Below are positions 41,301 through 52,571 of a stretch of DNA of 64,000 nucleotides, one piece after another. A model generated the notes under the pieces. That model saw nothing but the letters and a program-made list of their open reading frames with translations. It had not been told where the DNA came from and did not search any database. The translations under genes and the position numbers were made by a program. Location of the stretch: contig CM068827.1 of assembly GCA_028554795.2 (NCBI GenBank), forward strand, positions 72,265,809 to 72,329,808, given 5' to 3'. The stretch is from Sinohyriopsis cumingii (taxonomy: Eukaryota > Mollusca > Bivalvia > Unionida > Unionidae). The number at the start of each line of letters is the position of its first letter. The first letter of the stretch is position 1.

Positions 41301-44300
41301 TTTTTCCAAAAACACTAGGTGGAATTTGCACAAATGCCAACCATTATGCTTTTGGCGTAATCATTACACTATATTTTCTCTCACTAAATTATGCCTTACG
41401 CGTAACTGTATTCAGGTTTGCGTTTTCGATATATCCCCCTCCAAAAAAATTTATAATTTGTATTCTCATTTTTATTAACATCCCATTAATCCCACAGACT
41501 GTTTTCTAGAAAAGACGGCATCTATGTAACTACGATATAAGAGTATGCTTGTCCGAAGACTTGCATGCACTTTCCTAACAGTATTGTGTTCTATTTATAG
41601 CAGTTACCCTATTTCCGAGAAACATGCTGGATTCTACTTTTGACCTCTGTTTCTATTTATAGCAGATGTATGTTTAGTTAGGAGAGAACAGACTGGTTTT
41701 CTAACTTTTAATCTTTGCTCGCAGACTCTTTGTTCTAATTCATATCTGGTACAGAACCAGTCTGTAGATATTTGGTGCTAAAAGTAAAGTCAGATTTATT
41801 TTAGTTGATGCGTGTGTTAGAGCAAAAATATGTTTAAAATAATTTCACAGATGGATTAGGAAAAGACAAAAAACTGATTCAGAGATGAATACATAAATTA
41901 TACAATACAGAGTTCCATTCTAGGGCAGCTTCACGCCCCTTGTAGGCTACTTAGAAAGGATTTTAATATTGGTCATGGTGGTAAAACAAAGAAACCTTGA
42001 ATTAGCTCGTTTTACTAACTCCAGTACCAAGGTAACTTCTTTTTCACAGCAGAACTTAATTGTGGACATGAATTTTATAAATGCAGAGGCGTTAACTACT
42101 GAGTTCTTAATAGAACATGGACTACCCATAGCGGTAGAAGATTACATTGGTCCTTTGTTCAGATGGATGTTTCCCGATTCCAGAATTGCAGAAAATATGC
42201 ATGTGCAAGAACAAAATCATCTAATATTGTTAGGTGATTAGCCGAAGATACTTCACTTAAAATTGCATAAGCCATAAAAATTGGGCTGTTTAGTATTGCA
42301 ACAACCAGGAGTAGTGATTATGACAAAAAGTTGTACCCAGTCTCTGTAAAAGACTTTGACAACGAAAAGGGCAAAGCCAGAGTGCTTTTCTTTCATCATC
42401 AGAATTAACAGTAGATTCCATTGGAGAAAACAATTTTTTTTTATTTGCTTGATAATTCTTTGGATAAACATAAGTTGACAGAACTGTATGGGGTTTTCAG
42501 CTGATACTACATCATTGATGACTGGAATTCATAAAGGATTTGCATTCTGTATTTTGAAAAAAGTCTCCATCATTGTACATATCAGGTTGTCTCTGTCATA
42601 TGATGCACCATGCTGCAGGAAAGGCTGCTGATAAATTAGAAGGAGAACTCTTGAAGTATCAAGTTAGCACTCTACCTGACAATGTACTTCATGTGGACAG
42701 AGTTGATTTTTTTTCATCTTATTTGCCAGCTAAAAGACCCAATAACTGTAAGATATAAATTTCTTTTTTGCAAGGTTATGAAAGGAATATTGGTTCTTTA
42801 CCATTCTAATGCTGACTGTGAGAGATTGTTCAGTATTGTTAACAAAAGTAAAACTGAATTCAGATCCAGGCTCTGTAACTCTACTGGTGTGCAAAACATA
42901 GCGAAAGCTTGAAGCAGTAATTGATGTTAACAGTCCAGAGGGTTAAATAAATCATTTTGTACATATGCTCATTGAATTTTTATCATGTTATATGTGGATT
43001 GCACTTTTTCTGCTCGGATTACTCTTTTTGTCCACTTGGATTACACTTTTTCCTCGCCAGGGGTTGGCATGTATGAATTTGACCAAACTTGACCAAATGC
43101 ATCCTAGTATGAAGACCTTTCGAACATATACAAATGATGCCAATCCATATTTAAATATGGCCATTACTGCTAAAAATAGAAAATCTATAAGTGACTTCTC
43201 AAATACTGCTGGGCATTATTGAACCAAATTTGACAGAAAGTGTCTTGGCATTGCAGGCTTTGAGATTTGTACAAATGATGCTGATCTACTGTTATAAATG
43301 GCCACCATTGCTAAAAATCCTGTACTTGCCACTTTGCCAATGAAAGCAATGGAATTTACCTGTAATGAGAACTCTTAAGAATCACATTTGCAGTTGTGCT
43401 CAGTTCTCCCTTTGTGGGAAAAATTGTTAACAGATTTAAAAAAGATAATTTTATAATACACTACATGTATATATAAGCTAATAAAGTAATAAATTGTTTC
43501 CATGAGGACACTAATAAGAGCTTAAGGATTAAATTAAAAAATATGTAATTTGAAGCCGAAAAGAAAAACAAAAAGTTCAACAAGTAATCTTTGGAATGAA
43601 TGTGCTACAGTGTGACCCTGCTATAATATGGTAGTTGGGAGCCATAGAACCCAACCGTGTTATAGACCAAACCATGTTATAAGCAACCAGGTCAGTTAGC
43701 TGAAAAAAGTATACATGTACCCCTCCCCAAAAAAATTGCCTCATCCAGTTGATCTCCGTTACCAGAAATGTCAACAAAAAATTAGCAGATATCTCACAAC
43801 ATACAGTACTCATGCTAAATGTCAAGATTATGATATAACACTGCACTATTTGGATCGTTTGTCAATATGGACAAAGAATTTGATTATGTAACAATAGACA
43901 AATTTCAGTGCATTTTATATCCAGTTTGCAGCTTCCTTTCATGGGGCCTCTGAATTTCTCCACTCCAAACCAATGGTTGTATAAACAAGTTTTAACAGCC
44001 AACAATGTCACCAAGAAAAAAAATTACCAGATGGTATATTTTGCCGCAAATAAGGAAAAAAAATCCATGTTTGCGATATTGGTGAAGCCCTACGCAATCC
44101 CAGAATAAACTTTTTACACATTATTTTCTTATTTTTTATGAAGAAAAAACAACTTTTTCATGTATGAGAAAAATGCATATAAAATTTCAGGAGCCACGCC
44201 ATGATTGTCTTGTATTATTCATACGCTGTCTGTTCCCCAAAATGATAATAAACTTTTTACTTTTTTTCCCCGTACTTTTAAGAAAGATTTTTTTGTGTAT

Positions 44301-47300
44301 GAGAAAAATACATGAATATGAATTTTCGGGAGCCACACCATGACTGTGCTATATCCGAATTCGTGTTATAATGGAGCGTGCTATAGCAGGGTCACACTGT
44401 ATATTGTATCCTTTTGCAAGACCTCAACAAAAACTAAACAAAGGCTGTAAATACCTACAAATGGTACTGCCATATTAAAATGCCTTTATTATTTGTTGTT
44501 TTTATGTTATAACATGTAGTTTGCATTTTATGGCATTTCTGTATTAAATGCCATTAACCACAAACTATTTTAAATTTTTCTTTTGAATTTTAAATATTTT
44601 GTAAAATATGCATTATGCATTTTGCTTGAAACACTTAAATTTGACCATTATTTTTAATCAAAATATGTGGTCCCTGCAATTTTCCTTATCCTCATGTGAT
44701 ACAAATTTCATCCATCTAAAAAAAAGGAATTGAATGAAAAACAAGAACAAAATATTGAATTTCAGATTTTCTTAATGTCATGACCAAATTTAGTTTGTTT
44801 AAAAAGTCACACCATAAGACCTCACACGCATTAATAATTGTACTATTTCTTCGAGTATCTTTTAGTGTCAACTGGAGTAGAAAGTAATGGCTACTTTTGA
44901 ATACATTTTGCTCATTATGTTCAGATAAAATTAGAGCAGGTTAGAAAATAATGAATTTGATTGCATATATATATCATACCAGATTATGGTGCTGATTAAT
45001 TTAATGATAAGTTCCTATTGCAAAGAAATAACATTAGGTCATTCAACTGACCAACCCCATTTTTTTTTCTTCATGATGAAATTGGAAACATGTATATTAT
45101 TTTTGCCTAGTTGACAGTGTGGCAACTAAGTGTTCCAAACTTTATTTCCATTTTTTTAGTACCTTATGTTTTAGTTTTAATAACTTACGAAGTTTGCTTT
45201 CACTAGCTTATGTTAAAATCAGTTACCCAGGTGAATGGCATTGGGCCCATTTGGACCTCTTGTTCTTCAAAGTTTGGTCTGTCTATGCATCAATTTTCCA
45301 CACTTTCATTTCTGCAGTATCTTTTGAGTCTTAGAATTTTCCACATTCAGTATGGTTTTGTTACCATGGATACAGTATATGAAAAGTGGTATATAAGTTG
45401 AGATAGTGCTGAATCGTATGGTACTCTCAGTCAAAGTCTTGTCATAAGCAACTGACTGGGGAAAATATCATCTCTAAATGACTCTTGTCATGGTTAGAAA
45501 TGCAGATGTGAAATAATGTTGATATTTTTCAGGAGGATGTCCGATGGATTGTTTTTGAAATGCTGTCGACAAGTTGCTGAGAAAAACAAAGACATCCGAT
45601 TCAGGGAAATGTATTTAGATACACTCTGCTTGAATGTAAGAGAACACTTACGCATTATCAATTATTCCTATAAATAAGAATGGTTGATTGATTAGTTTAA
45701 CAGTATTAGTAACATGTTATTGGCTTTATCATGCCAAGGAAATGGATGCTAAGTGCCCTTCCCCCAAGGACAACCAAAGCAACCAACACAGGCTGGATTA
45801 TAAGTGATATTTTTACCAGCTAAGCTATTTTCAGCTCAGAATGGGGAAAGAAAAGTGTTTGCAGCGAATATGGCAAATTGCATGTTTAGTGAAACCCACA
45901 ATTGTGCATGCTAGAACAGAACCTGAGTACCAGAAGGTTCAAGATTTGTGAAATATACCATCTTTATTTGCTTAAGAGTAGAGTCCTGCTGCAAAAAGTG
46001 TAGATTCTGATCTGGCATCACATAGATCAGGGTCTCTGTTGTCTGTTCTTCTAATTGCTCCTTACAAACTGCATAAACCCAGATCTGCAAGGGCAATATG
46101 CAATTGCAGATCTGGGTCTGTGAAGTTTGCAGTTGGACTATACAGCTGTTGTATATGGTATCATTCTTTAGGTATTAAAACCTCCCATTTTAAGTTTTAC
46201 TCTACAATTTGCAAAACTTACAATTGATTTTTTTTATAATTTCATTTCCCACATTTTACACGTTAGAATTTTCTCTAAAACAGATAATCTTATATTACTG
46301 TATTATGTGTTAGATGTGACCTGCAAATAGGGGTGAAATGATTCGTCAGTACTTTTGTTTTAATGATACACATACCAATACAAGTGGCAAAAAATTGATA
46401 CAACACTATACTTACCAAATGCAGGTTAGATTAAAATTTAGCAGTTGTCAGAAATTGTATTAGTCATTTGCCTTGTTGCCTTATTATTCTTTAAATTGAG
46501 AATTCATCTGAGACAGCTGGCACATGGACCCATTTTTGTTAATTAAAATGAAAGGATGTGACAGCACTCACTTAGCATCTACAAATTAACAAGTGACATC
46601 TGTAATATTGCCACGACTCCCAGTTCCATGGTAAATATTTTATTACAACAGCTTGTTCAGCATAAAATAGTCCTATGACCCTTCCCACCCCAATTTTGAT
46701 ATTTGGACATTTATGTTGGGGTGCACATCATAACCAATTGCAAATCAAAAGTTGGAATTCACCAACACCATGCACTGTCAGCATAGGTAGCTTCATGCTA
46801 GCTGGATTAGCAAACTTGAACTCCCTTACATACCTGCATGAAATCAATATTATTTGATTTATTTTTTCAGAAATTGCATGTATAACATTCTGTATGTCTT
46901 CAGTCTGTTGACAGACAGGGCAAAACTAGTGTTGATGAGATTTGACCTTGAACTTGCCATTTATGTCACATGACATAAATGGTTGTTAAACTACATTTGA
47001 TTGGCACATTTTGCCCTGGAACAAGCTTTATGTTGTAACTTGAACTTACATCAAGGAAGTTTTACAAATGTGTGTTTGAGATATGGGCTACCTAGAAAAC
47101 CCAAAATGGTTGATTCCCAGCATGGTTCATCTTTAGATGAGGACATTGTTTGGCAAATATTGGCTGATGATAGTTAGGATGCCAGTAATTTTTAAAGTTA
47201 TAAAGTATATCAGATTAATGGAGCTGGGAAAAATGTTAATGGAGGTACCAGTGGTGTTTTTTGGCCCGAAAATGGTGTTATTTATCCAGTCTAGTGTGTA

Positions 47301-50300
47301 CATGCTGGATGAACAAAAATAGATGCTATGCCAGTCAGTCACCCTTACATCAAATTAGAAACGGCCAAATACCAAACCAAATTAAAATAAATTCAATTTA
47401 AAAGTAGAATGCAAGTTTCGCTTATTTTCTCAAACAATTTAGCCTTAGTGCTACAAACTACATTTCCCTTTTGATGTTAAGATAAACTGAATAATAAGAA
47501 TGAAAAAATGAAATTGAGAAGTAAAGATATTTTGAACAAAATACATCTCTCTGGTGGCAATAGTGAGTCCTGCATCTGATCAGATGGAACAGCCTTGTAT
47601 GGCATAACACCCTGAATACAAATCTCTGACAACAGATAGTTTGTGAAAATATTTTTGTTGTCATGGATTAGAATGGCAGGTAAATAGGTACTAAGTATGT
47701 GTCGGTCTGTAATCTGCATACTATAAATACACCAATAAATCGTGTAAAAGGGTACCTCTTACCACTGACAAACCTTCTAAAGATGGAAAGACCAAGTAAA
47801 TATGTATCTCAATAATGTGTCATATCATAGGCTGTGTATCATGAATCATATTGATATGTGGCACAGGTGTATCATTTCACTCCTATGCTCAAATCATGTT
47901 TTTCAGATGGTGTTAGATCCAACAGAATTTGATGTGCTGGTAATGCCCAACTTGTATGGTGACATTCTTAGGTATGATGTACACATTTTTTAATGCTAAA
48001 GACGTAACATAGATATTTTGCTTGCATGAGAGTTGCCAGGAATAGTACTTGATTGGCTCACTATTGTAAGTTCCTATACTGTTACATTTTGCCTGATTTG
48101 CAACCATAATATATTAAAATAAAATTAATCCTCCTGCCACACTCAGCCAGGAAGTGACCATGGAGTCAATCTAAAATCAGAAACATATTTCCTACTGTGA
48201 TTGCATATTAAAAGTTTCATTAAAATATATTTACAATATATTTACAAATGTCACATAAATTTTAAATTTGGTCCATTGGACATTTGAACCTTGTCCTAGA
48301 TGCTCTTGAGAGCAGTGGGGTGAGGTGGAGCTGAAAATAATTTCCCACTTGCAAGTTGTTACTAAATGAATATGTAAAACATCATAAAGAAATAATATAA
48401 CAGATAAAGCAGATTGTAGCACAATATTCCTTATGTTGTTTAGGAAAGCCTTAAGTTGTTGATCACAATGGTGCTATAAATATCCTCAGAAGCATTGTGG
48501 AAATCTAAATATTCCCTTCACAGTAATAGTCTTTACACTGAGATAAAATTGATATAATTGTGACCAAAGTTTGTACCTACATTTATCTTGTTATGCTATA
48601 ATGGATAAAATATTAAGTTGAATTGCTGTTCAACAGGCATTGTTAAATAAGGTACAAAATTTGATGTCTTGAAATAGGATTTATATGTGTAGAAAATGTT
48701 AATACTTAAGCAATAAACAAAACTTTTAAGTGTTGTGCTTCAGTCATTTACAATTAACAGAGATAATATTATCTTTTTACTTGTTCATATGTATATTAAA
48801 TTTAAAAACTAAATTGTCAAGCAGAATTTTATGGACATTCCAAAATTTTATCATGCCAAAAATGAGGTTTTCTTGATTAATTGCCATAATAATGCCCAGT
48901 TTTTCATCAAGAGAGTGATCATTAGTGTTCATGTTACTGAGAAAGCAAAACAATAAACATTTAAAATCATGCTGAGATCTTCAGAATCAAACAAATAATA
49001 TCAAATTAGTTTTTCACCATGTATGGGTTGTAATTGTTCATGTCATAAGTGTTACATCCCTTAATCAGATAATGTAATGTTAATTTTGTAAGTTCCAGCT
49101 GTGTTTGGTCTTGACCTTTGCTGACCTGATTGATGATACATGTCATACAAAGAAACACCAATAGAATTTCTGGCACAGTTTATAAAAATTTGGTGAGTCA
49201 GTTCATGTCATAATGTTGGGTCTTGAAATCTGTTGAGATAATAGTAGCAGTTGGAAAAAAAATGACATTGTCATCTTCAGGCTTTTTTATTTTATGACAT
49301 CTATATGATAGCTATTTAGAATAGCCAAGCATAATTGAAAGTACATGGTTTTTTTCTTGATTGGCAGACTGATTGATTGGTATGTCTGCTTTCTCACCAT
49401 GGTGGTCTGTGTAAACAACCATATGGATATGGAATTTGTTTGTCATATAAGGATGGAGAGTAGTTTAAATAATTTAAAATTGGTGCATTGTGTCAGTTTA
49501 CATGGTGTTTTGCTTGAAATACTTGTGGAAACAATTTGAGTATTACTAATGATTTTCAGGAACCTGAGATTTCACAGCCTCTGTTTATGCAGGATTATCA
49601 GTTTCTATCCATGTCCATTGATACATGAGAGATTTCAAGTTTAAACAACTCTCTGGATGTTGGATTGAGGATAATTTGTTTTGAGTACATTAGATAGCGA
49701 TCATGAATGTACCTGCATTTTCCCCTGTCCATGGAGTGATCCATTTTACTTATTTTCCTGCAGTGTTTTTAAAGAAAAAATGTAAAAGACAAGAACATAT
49801 ACAATGCTCTTCACTTCTGTGTTGGAAGTAACAATTTTTTTTGTATCATAGATGGTGTATGACATTTAAATGCACATTATAGCTGCAATTATTTATAACA
49901 ATAGTAGCAAGGAGCTGCATGCACAGTTGAAATATAAATGGTTTTAATGAAATTCATTCAACAGGTTCAAGATGATGTTTGGTAGAATCAAGTTTGATCA
50001 TATGATGTAAATTGTGTACTGATATTCTTAAATCTTTAACTAAAATAGCTTGATTGTATTAGAAGTCGGAGAAAGAATATTGTTGTTGCTGCCATTAGAG
50101 CAAAACCTGCTTTGAAAGACCCCAATTTTGAAAGACTACCTATCATGAAAGACCATATTTTACATGCATTGATCAATTGTGTAAGATAATGAGATGATTT
50201 CAATAAAAGAGCACATCTTGATAAACTGTTCTATATTACAGTGTCGTTAATAGTTGTGTCAGTTTACATGGTGTTTTGCTTGAAACAATTTGAGTATTAC

Positions 50301-50573
50301 TAATTATTTTCAGGAACTTGAGATTTCACAGCCTCTGTTTATGCAGGATTATCAATAGCTACTGTATGGTGGAGTGGGGAGTAGGAGGAGCGAGATTGTT
50401 TTTACAGTTCTATTTATTGCTACACAACCTTACATGACATACCACCTGTCATAAAAGATCACATTCTGGCTCCATTGAGTTTCGTAATGTGATGACTAAT
50501 GGGGGACCACTTAAGTGAGCAATTTTGGTTGCAGGAAGGGATGATCTCTTAAGACATGTTCAACATTATTATA

Positions 50574-50612
<39 letters not shown>

Positions 50613-52522
50613 GCTTTTCTTTCTCTAGTGATTTGTGTGCAGGACTTGTTGGAGGTCTTGGTGTGACTCCAAGTGGTAACATTGGAGAGGATGGTGCAAT
50701 CTTTGAGTCTGTAAGTTTTACCTAATTATTGACTGCAAAATTCAAAGTGCATGAAAAATGAATCAGTTATTAACATGAAAAACTAGTGATTCTCAGTGAA
50801 ATTTGTTTCCTTCCATCCATCGTGCTTTTCTTCCACTCTAACTGTACAATTGTTTAAGATTCAGGGATGTAACTTGATATAATTGTACATCATCATTCAA
50901 AGGTGTGTTGTGTATCACAAAATGAGGGTTCTGTTGTCAATGTCATCATAGCCAAATATTTTCTATTACTCTCCTTACCACATTACAATTTTCAAGCCAT
51001 TTTAGATTAAGGGATGAAACTTGATATGCTTATGCATCATTAGAAGTGTGTGATGCATACCACATTGGGGGGGGTGTCTTTTTTTCAGAGTCAGGGTCAT
51101 GGTTCAGTATTTCAAATTTTCCATTACACTTTCCTGTCTACAGTTTTTTGCTCTTTGAGATTATTATACTTGTACATCATCCTGGGAAGGTGTGCTGCAT
51201 ACTACATTGGAGATCTTGGCTTCGAGGAGAAAGTCGTGACTTAGTATTTTATGTTCTCTGTCACACTTCCCATTTAGGTCAATAACTTTAGAGCTGTTAG
51301 AGGTTAAGGAATTAATCTTCATGCACATTTATGTCACAGAGATTTACAAATTTTATGAAAGTCAACCTCTCAGGGCAAGCTGACTGCAAAATTGAACTTG
51401 CACTTGGAAAATATGAGCTTGCCCTAAACATGATATCCCATTAGGGTTTCTGAAAAACAGTCATTTTTTAAAAACAGCTGTTTACTGTTTTCAATTTTAA
51501 AAAATCAGCTGTTAACAGCTGTTTTTACTGTTTTTTCCATATTTTCACTAATTTTACAGTCAATAGCTTATTTTTGTGATGAACACCGTTTTATTATATA
51601 TCTTTCGTGATAAGTTCTAAATCAATACATTTTTACTTCTTATAATAATATTTCAAGAATACAAGTGCATTAAGCGAGACGCGATCTTAATTTTGTACAG
51701 AAATTTGTACAGACCGAAAAAACTCTTTCATTGTCCGTTGATGTTGGTTTAATGGATAGAATTGCGTTGTACAATTTCTGGAGATTTTCAGTGCGCTGGC
51801 CAGAGTTCCTGAAGAGCGTGAATTCGGACTTGAGCCATTTGAAACTGTCTTGCCCTCCGACTGCAATTGATGATCCATCTTTTTGAAGCAACAAATTCAA
51901 TTCATCTTGAAGAGACAAGTTCACACTTTCAGCATCATCTGACGACTGTTCGACGACATCTTTTACATCGTTGACTTCAAATAGATGAGACGCTAGGTTT
52001 CCTGCGAAATTTAGCGTAGTTTTTGACAGGGCGACAGATGGATCTTTGAGACTGTGCAGGAGGTTCATGACATTGTTCAATCGCTCTTCAACGCGACACT
52101 TCAAATTTTCCATGAGCTTGGTACTAATGTCATTATTCAGATTAGAGAGCTTGTTGAACATGAATTCTAAAATTGTGTCAGCACTCATCAACGTCGCGTC
52201 TTCTCGACTTAGATTCTCAACAGCAAGTTTCACAGGTTCCATTGCCTTCAGAAGAGTTTTGAGAGCGTCAAAATCCAATGTCTCAATGTCTGTTAGAAAC
52301 AGTAAAACAGTTAGAAAAAAAACAGCTGTTTACTGTTTTTTGATTTTGGACAAAAAACAGCTGTTTTACTGTTACTGTTAAACGGTTACCAGAAACCCTA
52401 TATCCCATCATGACTAAAAAAGAATGATATAAAGTATGTCATGTTTTAAGGAAATCATGTTATATTTATTTTAATTTTTGTTTTCTTTTTATCTTTCTTG
52501 GCACATTAAAACTATATGCAGA

Positions 52523-52571
<49 letters not shown>

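Larger units (their letters stand above)
36491..45532 (+). other. IDH3A: IDH3A intron 5
   Basis: This 9-kb intron contains composite repeat copy 2 (37220-37900), dispersed repeat copy 3 with two SINEs (38210-39800), an inverted-repeat candidate (40033-40810), hAT-like copy 2 and a TA-flanked inverted-repeat element (43608-44399). The part 44400-45530 holds nothing I recognise. Confidence 0.75.
47972..50628 (+). other. IDH3A: IDH3A intron 7
   Basis: It contains a direct duplication (49490-49607 and 50250-50357) and an ATT microsatellite next to exon 8. The stretch 48000-49480 holds nothing I recognise. Confidence 0.75.

Noticed and set aside
41153..41509. 118-codon open frame on the + strand
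   Set aside because: It starts in the tandem repeat and runs across the left boundary of hAT copy 2. It is a chance frame with no domain.
51444..51560. Inverted pairing of CAGCTG motifs as a regulatory RNA hairpin
   Set aside because: The motifs belong to the hAT subterminal repeats; the transposon explains them without an RNA.
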